NCBI GenBank assembly: GCA_031472005.1 | Contig: PZJY01000001.1 | Location: 2,294,001 to 2,358,000 of the forward strand | Direction: 5' to 3' | From: Tetracladium setigerum | Taxonomy: Eukaryota; Ascomycota; Leotiomycetes; Helotiales | Length of the DNA: 64,000 bases | In this document: positions 47,192 to 58,648 of the stretch, piece by piece | Layout: every line of letters begins with the position of its first letter | Position numbering within the stretch: the stretch's first letter is position 1 | The notes under the pieces: generated by a model | What the model saw: the letters and a program-made list of their open reading frames with translations, nothing else | What the model was told of the DNA's origin: nothing | Database searches by the model: none | Program-made: the position numbers and the translations under genes

Positions 47192-48494
47192 CTATTGCCC
47201 GTCGAGACTTCCAAAGTCGCCTTCCGTCTCGATGTTCTGACCAAAACCATCGGAATTATTGTGCACCACCAACATGGCTCCATTTGCTTTATCAAAGCGT
47301 CCAATGTCGTACTTACCTTCGGGGCCTTGAAAAGATCCTCCTTCCGAAGTACCTGGACGGCTGGTTGGTTGCTCAATGCCTTGGAGACCAGTCCCAGAAT
47401 TCCGCGCTCGGCATAATCGTTGAAGGCGAATATTCTCATGTTCACGAAGGTATTCGTGTCTGACAGTGCCCGTAGTCCAGCCAGCATCAAGCGATTCAGA
47501 AGTGGAGGGCCAACCTCACGGGCAAAGATGGAGGCTGGATCGTAAGTGTAGACATAGCCACGGGGACACAGTGCCTCGAGCGCGGATATCTCGTTGCGTA
47601 GTTGGTGGAAAGCTGTGGTGAACAGCAACTCAAGCGACACAACCTGGTCATTCCAGACTTCAGTATATCTCCCTATGACTTGTCCCGCCACGTCTCCGGC
47701 CAGAATAGCTTGCTCCAGGAACGAAAGTGTGGTGTCCAGATCCATCGCCTCCACATCCCTCCTGGCTGGGAGTCTTCCCTCGCCTGTCAGGTGGAAAATC
47801 ATATGTCGCCTGAGTAGAGAATCATACTCTTCTCTCTTCTGATCATCTTGCTTGTCATCCAGTCCGAGGATCTCCCAATGCTTGTCAGCAAGCAAGTTGA
47901 CGCCTACGCACTCTCGGTTGTCCAGCTTGCAGAGCTGCAGCAGTACTCTGGGACCTTCAAAATCCATGTGGATACTTGCACTCATCACCACTGATCTTGT
48001 CAAGCGGACCTTTCCCTTCCCATCACCTCCGTCCAGCTCGACATCTCCAAAAGTACTGACTCCATGGCCCCCAAGGCTTGGTTGTAACGATAATCGCCTA
48101 TCATCTCACATCTCCCAACGACAGGAGTGACAAAGGTGTGCAGCGCACCCTCCATGTTGGTAATCTCATCCGGCCGTTGCCTGCCGAAGGTTCTGAAGCC
48201 GCCTTTGGAAATGAATTTGACTCCGAGGGCACTGTTCTTCTTTCTCCTCATGAGTACTTCCACCAGCTCAGGTGGGACAAATTCCGAGACGGATATGAGG
48301 GGTGGGGGAACAAGCTGTAGCTTGTCTCTGGCAAGGTGGAACGAGCGTGCATCAAGATAGGATGGGATGGCCGAAGCATGGAGAGCATCTGATCCGGCAT
48401 CTGAGCAGGACGGAGGAAGGGATCGGTTGAAGCTTTTCAAGGCGGTGGGAAGCTTGACCGAGGCGGTGGTCAAGATAGAGGAGGTACTCGCCAT
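47192..48494 (-). CDS. Unrecognised fungal protein, about 407 aa (one-base break)
   Basis: I do not recognise the family. Two exons (47317-48494 and 47192-47236, 80-nt intron with GTAAGT and CAG) give 407 codons once one base is added between 48004 and 48107. The first frame runs MASTSSILTTASVKLP to HTFVTPVVGRCEM. The second continues as LSLQPSLGGHGVSTFGDVEL and VRLTRSVVMSASIHMDFEGP. The protein is rich in alternating beta-type sequence, then mostly helical (LSFLEQAILAGDVAGQVIGR, QLRNEISALEALCP), and ends NIETEGDFGSLDGQ. No signal peptide or membrane helix. The frame coherence on both sides supports a real gene. Confidence 0.65.
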
Positions 48495-48633
48495 GATGAG
48501 AGGATGAGGATGTGGATGATGATGATGCTGTGAGTACCTGATGATGGGAAATCTTCCATGACACGTTTACCGTGGAATAATGTGGGTTAAGCTGGGAAAT
48601 TTCAGGGCAGCCAGCCACCAAGTCCAATAAACC

Positions 48634-48805
48634 TGCCTAGGTAGTAGGTAAGGTACTTGAGGAAGATAGATAGTTGGATAGGTCGGCGGTCAATTACCCA
48701 TTGATAGTAAGATAGATTACTTTATGAGCTAGCTACCTTACTGTACTGGTAAGTAGTTACGGTACTGTAGGTAATCTTACCTTAGGTAAGGTATAAGGTA
48801 GGACT
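48634..48805. repeat. Large GGTA/TACC tetranucleotide cluster
   Basis: Many direct and inverted GGTA units over ~170 bp, for example CCTAGGTAGTAGGTAAGG and TACCTTAGGTAAGGTATAAG. The longest member of the intergenic set seen across the window. Confidence 0.8.
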
Positions 48806-49228
48806 TTCGTCCTTCCCCTGTAGCACATCTTGCTTGGCACATGCGGGCGGGAGAAGATACTGTAGACCAAAGGGAGTATCCGAGTGCTCCTGAAGGAGGT
48901 AAATACCTATTTTATTCACCGCCCAACCGCAACCCCAACCTGCCAACCTCCTCCGAAAGAGGCGGCGGCGTACCTTGTGTATATTTCTTCTGCCGGTTTG
49001 TCTGTCTGTTTACCAACTGGCATTTCTTTTCTTCCCTTCTCCCTCGTCTCCTCTTCCCTTCCTTCCGCTCCCCTTCTAACTTTCCTGTCTCCCTCTCCCT
49101 TCTGCCTCTCCCAGCTGTTGTTCATCGAGAACGGAGGTACTCCGTACCTATCACCTACCTCGTCCTCATCTGCAGAGGGCTCGCGTGTCCTCCTTCCCTT
49201 CCCCTTTGTACCTTCAGGAACCTGGGTT

Positions 49229-49277
49229 GATATATAAATATATTTACACACAATATATAGATATATATCTATATCTA
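49229..49277. repeat. AT dinucleotide-rich tract
   Basis: Runs of TATATA and ATATATCTATATCT immediately upstream of the gene starting at 49332. It could supply TATA elements. Confidence 0.7.
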
Positions 49278-49331
49278 CACTTCTCAATCACAACTGTGCT
49301 TGCCCATTGCACAGCGCCCAGCCGCCCCTCA

Positions 49332-49963
49332 ATGCAGTCCACCAACAACATGGCATACCCTTACACTCCCCCGCCCACCAGCTCGCCCAAGAACGACATC
49401 CCATCGACCACTACCACCCGGGTTGCAGCTCAAGATTCCTACTTCTACTCGGCACCCAATTCGCCCTCCCATCAACAGCTTGTCATTCATCCAACCCCCT
49501 TTCCTCTCCAGCACACTACTTCGCTCCCTCCACGGAGGACACCATCGCCCAATGGACGGGTCACCCCACCCAGGCCACTATACTACTCTCCCACAAACCC
49601 AAGCCCATCTCCCTACAATACCTCTCGGCCTAAGCCCCGTCTAGGTTTCGAAAACGCATACTGGCGAAGATCTCGTCGTGGATCCGTAGAATGTATTTAT
49701 GGGCGAAAGAGAACCCTATCAAAGCAGGTCTCATCACGTTTGTACCGGTACTTGCTCTGGCTGGCGCAACAAGAATGTTGGGTGGAATTGGCAGGATGTT
49801 TGGCAAGGGAAAAAGGGGATTCGAAGAGGTTGTAGAGGACAGCAGAAGCCGTGCCAAGGAAGGGAGGAAGGCAAGGCAAGGTGGTAAACAGCCGTGGGGA
49901 TGGGGCTGGATCACTTTGCTGGTTTCAATTGCAGTAGAGGTGGCCCGCTTGACGGTGTCTTAA
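49332..49963 (+). CDS. Unrecognised Pro/Ser-rich protein with C-terminal membrane segments
   Basis: The N-terminal 100 residues are Pro/Ser/Thr-rich and disordered (MAYPYTPPPTSSPKNDI, PPRRTPSPNGRVTPPRP). The frame breaks at the CCCC run 49635-49638. One extra base joins it to RFRKRILAKISSWIRRMYLW, then a hydrophobic segment (AGLITFVPVLALAGATRMLG), a charged helix, and a terminal hydrophobic segment (WGWITLLVSIAVEVARLTVS). The total is 210 codons. I do not know the family. Without the added base neither half ends sensibly. Confidence 0.6.
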
Positions 49964-52277
49964 AGATACTTCAAATGTGGGTGTGAGTACACATCATCCC
50001 CGTCTGATTGCTGTGGTGGTGGAGCTGATTTGTTGTAGGAATCACATCTGCAGGGTCTCCCCTTCGATGATACCAAGGACCATGTCGATATTTCTGGAGC
50101 TCTACTTTCTGGAGATTGAGAAGCCATTTTGATGATGAATTACGATAGAGATGTACGAGACGTGACGACAATTTGATTAGGCGCTTAAGGTACCTAGGTA
50201 GGGAAGCCTTATGAAAAACAACGAATGCTTGTCAAACGTGCTGGGGCAAAATTAAATCTTAAATCTTTTGAAATCCACGGCGTTTTCCCCAAGGTACTCG
50301 CACTGCACGTGTTGTCCTCAGATGGCAATGGTTGGGATCTGGGGGGTCTCTATCTCCGCAACGGGACAAATCCTCTATCATTGGGAGCATAATGCATGCC
50401 TTCCAGCCGAAACTATGGCAAGAGGCTTCATTCTTTTCTTTCCGATTCCTCTGGAAGAGATCTTTGGCTTTAATTAGACACCATTATGGATGAGCTTGTG
50501 TGAAGCTTGGGTGCGGTTTAGACAGAGGTTTTGTCAGACTGGTGGGTGTTCCCGTAGACCTTGTTTGATGCTATGTCCACAACTGTAATTCCGAGTCTTC
50601 CCCTTGTAACATCGTTTCCCCAGGACTTCCTAGTAGAGCAGACTAGCACAAGTTGATACCAAGCATGTCTTATGCAGCTGAGTAATTTGCTCTTGATACC
50701 AATGTTTTCGATTTCTGTCATGATCAGGTTAGCCTTGCCATTTTCCATAGCAATATTTAAAGAACTTGCTGGGATGGGTATCGAGAAAAAAGTTTCATCA
50801 AACTTATTAATACTGAAAGCATGGGCAGACTTCCAAATAAGGTCATCAAGGAAGTCCTCCGGGGCATAACCGGCACGTCGAGGTCCTTTTGGGTTTGATA
50901 GGTACCCACTGGTTGCAGGCATCGATATAGCATTCGAGCCATCCGGTATCCAGGAATTGTCTGAAATCTAACTACATTTCACTATCCTCTCTTGATGAAG
51001 TGTCGATGGCAGAGGGTACAGCTAGGCCTATTGTTGGATTACTTTGGTGGTGAATAGCTAGCATACACCGAGGGCGTCTCCGACCAGGGCAACGAAGATG
51101 ATGAAGGTTATTCCGTTGTGCTTCTAGGGTGGGTATCTCTAGAGCTTCATGGACACCGCTTTAAAGGTGAGAGACCAGGTGTGTACCTTTATATCGTACC
51201 GGAAATAGAGAGTTCCAGATCATTTCTTTGTCTACCATCACGTTCAACAATCCACCTTCGCCTTCTTTACTCCGCAAACTCTTCTGGCTATTCTGTGTAT
51301 CTGGCTGCTTGACAAGTGAGCAGCAGTAATCAATATTCCGCGATCTGGTCACATCGATGGGGCCACTGCAGATGTTTTGGACGGTGCCACCTCATGCGGG
51401 ATTAAGAAAGATCCAGGGGGGTAGGAGAGCGTGTATAGACCAGAACTCTTGGGATATTGTGTCTTGTTTGAGATGTGTTGTGCATGGAGTTTTGCTTGTT
51501 CAATTGTCTCTTTCGGGATCCCATCGACGTTTTGTTTATATGTTAGGCCATCGCTCAGCTGAGGGCTTCTCTGAGTTCTCTTCGAGTTAGGTATTCAACT
51601 GTTCTCCATCTCGCATCATCCTATTATTTCCATATCATCCGCAAGACGTAAAGGAGCACTGCATTTGGTATCATAGAATTGCCAGGAGAAACGTTTATAA
51701 TGCTTGGCGGCGTCAGATTCGCCAGCGACCAAGTAGTAGTGAACCTTCCGGGTGCACCATGAGGGGAGAATGGATCCGATAGAATATATCGTCAAGTAGA
51801 ATGAAGATGCACGACGGAAGATATAGCGCAACGGCTAGGCAGAACAGCTGAATCACCCTTGTAGCTCAGAGACAATGCTGGATGTGGTTCGAGAGGTTGA
51901 GATTATGCATTTGCAGGAAGTCACAAACTGGCCGGGTTAGCCAACTGCTCAGCCATCCCGATATTGACAAAAGATATTCGTAGCACGTTTAGCTCCAATG
52001 CCTTTCAGGCCGCAACGGCGCACCAGGTTTCGGCTGTCGGGTTCCAGAAATCCAGCTATTTATGTCTCATATATGTCTTGCGACAATCGAATCTCCCATA
52101 CTTTCATGAGATTGGATGCCTGACACAATAGGCAACGCACACAGATACTAAAACTAAAGACTGGTAGAAGTATAGGATGAAAAGTATGCTGTTATTTCAG
52201 GAATCAAACTTGGTCGTGGCCATAACGACTAAGAATGAACTTGATTTATGTACCCTGCTGATTGTTCCTGTAGGTGC
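49964..52277. other. 2.3-kb gene-poor stretch at the start of the accessory region
   Basis: Frames such as 50518-50922 (minus, 134 codons, AGYAPEDFLDDLIWKSAHAF) and 51357-51590 (plus) have no recognisable family and no splice context. They may be remnants of lost genes. A GGTA/TACC tract is at 50187-50202. No transposon ends seen. Confidence 0.4.
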
Positions 52278-53444
52278 TCAATTACCATTTAGAACGGCCT
52301 CCAGTGCCTCTTTAATCTTAAGAGGTGTAATATGAGGGAACCTCTCATTCAGTGATCCACGTTCCTCGAAGTCGAAGGTACCATCTTCAAACATCAATCC
52401 AATGCCTGCAGAAAAGCCCAGCAACACCTCTTTTGGTACGGGTATGAAAGGCAAAGCTTCAGTCAATGCAGGAAGCTCTGTGACTATGCCCTTCTTCATG
52501 TCCTCGACTGTGTCGTAGACAATTTTGAATTCCGTTCCTGTGGCCGGGAGAGATTAGCAAAGTTCAATATAGAAGGAGTCTGTGAATAGGCCACTGCAGT
52601 ACCTTTCACGGCTTGAGCCAACTTCACAAACTCATTCCAAGTTAACTTGTCCCCGATCGCGCAGTATTCAGTCTCCCACTTCTCCAAGTCTAGTGTGGCA
52701 TCCACATATTTCGCAAGGTCAAACGTGTGGGTGAACGAGACTGGCGTATTGCCCGAGCCTGGAATAGCCGCCACATTGTGCGCAAGATCGATGACCGAAA
52801 TCATCGGTGTCATGTATGACTTGATCGCAGGCGAAGAGTAGAAGTCGGTGAAAAATCCGGGATAGAAGGCAGTGTATTCCAAGTTTATTTTCTTCACCTC
52901 CTCTAGAGCTTGGAGCTTCAGTGGCGTTGTGGGAATAAGGTGGGTATTCCTGACCCAGACGGTTAGTTTCGTCTTGCCCTGAATATGGGTGCTTCTACTT
53001 CAATAGCTAGATGCAAAGAGAAATTTGCGTTTGGATTTCACTTGCTTACCCTCCGTTGAGGGGGACACCCCAGTTGCCCAGAACAAATCTTTGCGTTGTC
53101 TTCGATGCTTGAGCTGCCCTGATCAAGTTCACCTCGGGAGGGATTCCTTCGCCTGGCATCGTGCTTATTGCCGAAATGACAGTATCAATGTTATTGTCTT
53201 CGAGGACCTTTGTCAAATTCCCGAGTTCAGAGTAATCGACAACAAGAATGGGGATAGCAGTGTCCGCCTAGGTTCGTCAACTGTGTTAGAAATTCTCAAT
53301 CGTGGAGAGGTCTACAAGAGCAAAATGGTGTTAAAGTACCTTTCGGCCCAAAATCCTGACTTCATGCTTGCCGCGAGCTGTAATAACCTCGACTAACGCC
53401 TTACCAACACCGCCTGTTCCGCCTGCTATAGCAATGACACCCAT
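52278..53444 (-). CDS. NmrA-like NAD(P)-binding oxidoreductase
   Basis: An atypical short-chain dehydrogenase of the NmrA/isoflavone-reductase type. Exons 53340-53444, 53050-53267, 52603-52949 and 52278-52537 join in frame to 309 aa. The Rossmann start is MGVIAIAGGTGGVGKALVEV (GxxGxxG). It continues ILVVDYSELGNLTKVLEDNN, DTVISAISTMPGEG and RFVLGNWGVPLNGG. The C-terminal part has INLEYTAFYPGFFTDFYSSP and the substrate-side segment ending LKIKEALEAVLNGN. Such enzymes occur in secondary metabolism and stress regulation. The sequence does not say whether this one is catalytic. Confidence 0.87.
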
Positions 53445-54529
53445 GGTTTCTACTTGGAAGAAAGTGTTTGTAATGGTTAAAAAAAATAAAGTTCTCTGGA
53501 ATGATGTTGGCTTCTTGTCCAGCTTTGAGGTCAACTTTTGAGAGCGGTGGAACAGGACTTTATATCTACAAGACAGACGAAGGATGGGGAGATCCATGTA
53601 GTATAATATCTGTGTTCATAATAAAGTATTGGTAACTGCTTCCGAAAATTGATTCCGAGTCCTGGGCAGACGAAGAAGCAGAAGATCCAAGCGGTATAAT
53701 AGCTGGATTCATAATAATGTATTGGTAATTACTTCCGAAAATGGCATTTGAGTCCTGGGCAGGCAAATGACTAGAGGACCTATACGATATAATATCTGGA
53801 TTCATAAGAGTGTATTGGTAATTGCTTCCGAGGATTGCTTGCGTGTCAGTCCTAGCATAGTAAGCGAAAACAGCTGGGTTTTTTATTTCGGAAGCAAATT
53901 GTATCCGACGCCGGTGCGCTTGGAGCTGACAACCAAAAAGTTGGACGCTCAAGTTATCTATTATGAATGGTGCCAAAATAATTCAAGAAAAGATTGGTAG
54001 GTAATTTATCGGCTACCACTCGTTTGATATTGACGACAGCTGGGGATTGTCTCATTCAGTGGAAGTCGCCTTGTTTGGTAGTTGTTCGCTTGATAGGATG
54101 GTTAGTTCCCATGCATGGTGGCAGCTGGTGGCTAAATTCAACAAGAGACTCCTACTTTACATATTTGATTCCCAAATTTCAAGCAATCGTGACAATTTGA
54201 AAAGTAGATACACTTGAAAATTGAAATTATCATTTATGATTCTATTCATTATGTTAAAGTAGCACAAAAGGTAATTGTTACGATGCCGTATTCCATCGCT
54301 GCAAGTGGTGCGATTGGGGTGTTCCTTGCCAAGTCCCATATAAATGTGTTCAAAACGCACTGAATCTTACTCCACCACTGATTCCCCTCTGTACCACTCC
54401 CAGGTCAATTGTTATTGCACCTCTTCATGGGCCATTAGATCCTTAAGTAATACAACCCGCAACAACGAGAGTGTATCTATACTGATTGAACGATCTTCTG
54501 ATCGTTTGGTACTCCTCTGATATCATATC
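53445..54529. other. AT-rich spacer containing a 93-bp tandem repeat
   Basis: Promoter side of both the NmrA-like gene and the next regulator. A minus-strand frame (53566-53976, 136 codons) spans a triplicated unit. The rest is AT-rich with no gene recognised. Confidence 0.5.
53602..53860. repeat. Three tandem copies of a 93-bp unit
   Basis: Unit starts at 53602, 53695 and 53788, marked by TATAAT and by TTCCGA at 53640, 53733 and 53826, each exactly 93 bp apart. The period is a multiple of three. On the minus strand each copy encodes a 31-residue unit of the form (A/S)I(F/L)GS(N/S)YQY with MN(P/T) next. Identity between copies is imperfect, so the array is not recent. No signal peptide or known domain. 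Confidence 0.85.
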
Positions 54530-56922
54530 ATGGACTCAGGTTCTAACTGGCAAGAATCCTCGAAAAGGGAGGTCAATCGCATCCATCTTGTAAGCCAGTT
54601 TAGACTTCAGTATCATATCTAGATGGTCCTGACTCAATAGTAGGCCTGTGGCAGATGCCACAAGAAGAAGATGCGATGTGATGGCAAAGCACCTACCTGC
54701 TCACGTTGTGAGATGAACAACACCGAATGCACGTACGGCCAACGTAGGCGACGGGGAAGGGAATCAAGTTCGTCGCCAAATAACGCTCAATACTAAAGGA
54801 AGTATTAACAAGGTGTCACAGAAACGAATATCTCCAGTCTCTTGAGCACCGGCTGGAGACAATGGAGTCACGGGTTGAGTTTTCGGTGCCCCCAAAGGAA
54901 GACATGACTGTCATAGGAAGCCAGCCCGCGGTGGTTCAGGGGCCTTTGGACAACTTATCAAGCCAGTATCCCTCTCCCAAGGCAAGAACTGGCCCCATAA
55001 ACCGAGGTTCACCGGTGGAATTCAATGGCGACACGGTGGACTCATCGAATACAGCAGCCACCACATGTTACAACGTACAGCAATCTAATTACGGAGATCA
55101 GACCGACCCTCAACCTCATATCCAGAGACTACAGAATAGCAACAACAGAGAGCCCCCCAGACCATTCTAGCAAGATTTCCCATCTTCAATATCTCGGAGA
55201 CTAGGCTGAATGATGTCATGAGAACGATGCCTGATGGGGCATCCAGTGGGCAACTATTCATATCCATGTTCCCAAAATCCGAAGTTCTTCCACTTGTTGA
55301 GGCATTCTTTGACGAGGTTAATGCCATATTTCCTCTCTTTCGGAAGCAGTCATTTATGGACATGTGCCAGAACAAGTTCCCAGTGGATAGTGAATCTGAG
55401 GGTCCTGCTTGGTGGGCCTGTCTGAATACAATCATTGCTTTGGCAACCCAGCTGAAAGCAACCAACCGCTCTTTTAGGAAGATATCCGAAGTTTCGTGGA
55501 GTTTCTTCAAGAACGCATTCTCGGTTTATCAAGAGCTTGTCGCTACCGAGTCTGGTATCTTGTCTATACAAGCTATTCTTGCCATGGCAATTTTCTCAAA
55601 TGGAACGACAAACACAAAAATGACGGCGGTTCTCATCTCTACAGCAAGTAGAATGATATATATGATGGGCCTACACCAGGAAAATCCAGAGAGCAACCTT
55701 GACCTTGCCGAGGCAGATGAACGAAGACGAATATTTTGGGTTGCATATCTGATCGATAGGGGTATAAGTATCAATTCTGGACTTCCATTTACCATTGAAG
55801 ACAGAGGATTGGAGATGGCTCTTCCGGGGGAGATGCTATCCGGGTTTGAGGACTTACCTCACTCTAGAGAGACGGAAAACATGACTGTCTTCATTTCAAG
55901 AGTACAACTGGCCATGATAGAGTCGAAGTACCTATCCAGCATATCTTCTTTGGGGTTTATAGGACAGATTTCAGTGGACCAAATCCTACAGTTCCACCGT
56001 GAGCTGGACGCCTGGAAGGGAAATTTGACCGTTAATATTCAACCAAACTATAGTACGGATGCTGTGGCTGGGATAGAAAATCTTTCGGTTCTTATGCTGC
56101 ACCTCGCATTCTATAACTACATAGGCACTATTCATAGGACTGTACTACATCTTATATCCCGGAGAAGGTATAACAGCCCACCTGAAGCGACTACCAAATT
56201 GTTATATCAATCCCAGCTGGCGGATTCGACAACCATCTGCGCCCAGGTAGCAAGAGCTACGCTCCGCCTTGTTCGGCACTGGGAATCTATATCGTTTGTA
56301 GATCTATGGTAAGGGTAGTGATACTTGTTTCATTGCGATTAGCCGAGCTGACCATCCTGAGGCGGGCTCTGCAGTACCCACTGTGTTCGACTATTACACT
56401 CCTTGCGGGTGTGGTTGAAAACCCACCAACGCACATTCCCCGTCAGATGTAGACCTTATAGGCTCCTTTGTGCGGTTTCTAGAGAAGTTGCATGAACAAG
56501 AAGGTTGTGATATCCGGCGATTTTTAGAGGGCTGCACTGTGTTTGAAAATGCTGCCAAAATCGCCGTGGCAGAAGCCCACAATCCGTTTCAGGGTCATAG
56601 AAGATTTGGATCTAATGGTCCGTCTAGTTTTGCTGCTGTTGAAGCTATCCAGGCAAGTCAAGTCACTAGACAAATCCAGTACGATACCCTGCTAATCAAC
56701 TCCCAGTGTCTCAAATTAAGGCTGGCTAGGTTTTCTAACTACATGCATCTTACTCAGGGGCTCGTGGGGAATATGCCGACCTTGAATTCGGCAGCTTCTA
56801 AGATCTTCCCTGCCATTCTGGGGAATTTGGAGAAGGAAACAATTGTGCCCTGTTCATTTGGACCGCCATCATTGACACCAATAACGTATGGCTTCGGGTT
56901 GTGGCCGGACAAAAACATATAA
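54530..56922 (+). CDS. Zn2Cys6 transcription factor with fungal_trans domain (two one-base breaks)
   Basis: A nuclear DNA-binding regulator. Exon 1 (54530-54589) joins exon 2 at 54644, giving ACGRCHKKKMRCDGKAPTC and SRCEMNNTEC, a perfect C-x2-C-x6-C-x6-C-x2-C-x6-C cluster. A basic linker (GQRRRRGRE) and a coil (EYLQSLEHRLETMESRVE) follow; the intron between them is weakly defined (about 54772-54821). The middle homology region includes FFDEVNAIFPLFRKQSF, RMIYMMGLHQENPES and DERRRIFWVAYLIDRGISIN. Intron 56309-56361 is clear. Frame breaks fall at C runs 55153-55158 and 56438-56441. One base added at each gives 745 aa with all phases consistent. Target genes are unknown. Position beside an oxidoreductase suggests a local regulator. 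Confidence 0.8.
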
Positions 56923-57421
56923 AGAGTTTACTTGTAATTTACCATGTATACAAACACTAGGTGGTCAAAGTTTTCGGGAAAGTCGAGGGTTCTTTCATCT
57001 CGTTAAGGTCCAGGGCATAGTACCTGTATGTTGCGTTTTCGAATGTAAATTTTTTTTTTTTTTTGGCTTGTTTCTGTGTTTAATTTATTGGCTTCTTCTT
57101 AATTTTTAAAATACTATATCGTTTTTATCCCGGTCATAAATCTATAGCATTATTTGTTGTATTCAAAAATACTAGAAGATAATGCTTAGATAAGCTCAGC
57201 TTCTTAAGGTTACAACGCACCAGCGCAAGAGCACACAAAATCGAATAGTGAGAATGGGGGGATAGCTTACTATCCCTCAACCTAAGTAAAGGGCAGCACA
57301 TATCAAGAGGACGGGTTTCAAGTAGTTCCACCTCCCTAAATGCAAACTCGACAAAGAATCAAGCAGTTTTGAGGGGACGAGGAAAATATGTTTGAGTTGA
57401 AATTGCTGCCAAGCTATCTAT
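56923..57421. other. AT-rich spacer with poly-T
   Basis: Convergent 3' flanks. A T15 run at 57050-57064 is followed by T-rich sequence. No gene recognised. Confidence 0.5.
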
Positions 57422-58648
57422 CTACAGAAAGACGATAGCTGGAACTGCGATATCCTCGAGCTCAAAGGGATTTTCAGACGAATTTTTTCTATCACAAGGA
57501 AGCCCGAACTCCACATTAAAGAAGCGTGTGAAGAGGAAGTAAATCGTCGCAGTCCGTAGCTTAGACTCGGCAAAAATCTGATCCTCCAATGTTGGTTGTC
57601 GTCCGTTCGCTTCTCCAGCTGTAGGTTAACCTGGATGTATCTGGTACAAGTATTGAAAAATTACTCCAAGGGTAAAGAGAATGGCTGCTGGAAGGGTGGG
57701 ATAGTGTGTTAATACGGCGCGACGTTCGGTGCCAAGGATGAGAAGATAGCTCGTGAGAGCTTGTACGGCAGAGAGGTGTGACCACTTGTTCAAAGATAGC
57801 ACGAGGGTCGTAGAATCTTTCTTGTGCAGATACGATTTCATGCCAGACGGAAACACCCTGGGGATATTTATCTCTGGAAAGCTTGCGAATAATCTTTTGG
57901 CAAATAAGCAGAGGTTTGAATGAATTTTTGTTAAAGTACTCTGGAAATATGGAGTGGTGAATAAAGGGTGGAAGAGCCCCCTCGTCTAATTTTCTTTCTG
58001 AGAACGAGAGTAGAAGTTGAGTTATCAGGTTACTTATGAGTCTTATATTTGCAGAACTTATCAATTTTGGTTATAGCGAGCCTGTGACCGTCCGGAAGTG
58101 GCATTTCAAGTTGCTCGCATACTCCGTATATCAGCTACATCCGAAGTCTGAGTGGTAACCTGTGTCCCATTTTCAACAATATCCCTCTGGTTATTCTCCT
58201 CTGAATGATAACTAGATACTGCGCTGATGTTGTACTTGGTGGGAAATTCATCACAGTGAACTGAATAGACCCGTCATCTTGCAAAGTCTTTCCCATCCCA
58301 GTAGTCATAGAATTTGGCTCCAATGGCGACCGGTTTATGAGCTGCGAAGATCTTTTGACTTATTGCTTGCTTGAATACGCACAGATTCGCTGTTTTCGAT
58401 GACAGCTCCCACACTGAAGGGTCCTCAAATCGCAACAGAATTTTGCACGAACATATGCCAGGCAGAACTTCTGCGGTGATGCTGATGGATCTACCAAGCG
58501 TGTTCGACAATAACGTTCATGGCTCTTCAGTGCCGATTCTGTGTTAGAATTGATACTAGACTGAGGACTTCACAGGAAATAACTTACCTTCTGGAATCCA
58601 TTTCTTACAAATAGCGCAGGAAGATATGTGCAAGGCCTGTCGGTCCAT
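57422..58648 (-). pseudogene. Degraded zinc-finger/Zn2Cys6 regulator
   Basis: The N-terminus (58588-58648 joined to 58360-58538) encodes a C2HC finger (CAICKKWIPEESALKSHERYC) followed by a damaged Zn2Cys6 cluster. That cluster reads CLAYVRAKFCCDLRTLQC then GSCHRKQRIC. The second Cys is Tyr (TAT for TGT). A stop follows at 58360-58362. Further down are typical regulator fragments in different frames: ALPPFIHHSIF, then NKWSHLSAVQALTSYLLIL, then LEDQIFAESKLRTATIYFLF with RFFNVEFGLPCDR. No single model joins them. Missing bases of the kind seen elsewhere could explain some shifts, but not the lost cysteine and the several stops near 58064-58360. Confidence 0.65.

Larger units (their letters stand above)
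48495..49331. other. GGTA-rich spacer with AT-rich leader
   Basis: Holds the densest GGTA/TACC cluster of the window (48634-48805), a CT-rich stretch around 49030-49130, and an AT dinucleotide tract at 49229-49277 just before the next start codon. Confidence 0.55.

Noticed and set aside
51861..51895. TGTAGCTCAG followed by GGTTCGAGAGG, resembling tRNA A and B boxes
   Set aside because: The spacing (~25 nt) is too short and flanking bases do not pair into an acceptor stem.
57050..57064. T15 run as a retroelement tail
   Set aside because: No reverse transcriptase or target-site duplication nearby. Simple homopolymer in an AT-rich spacer.
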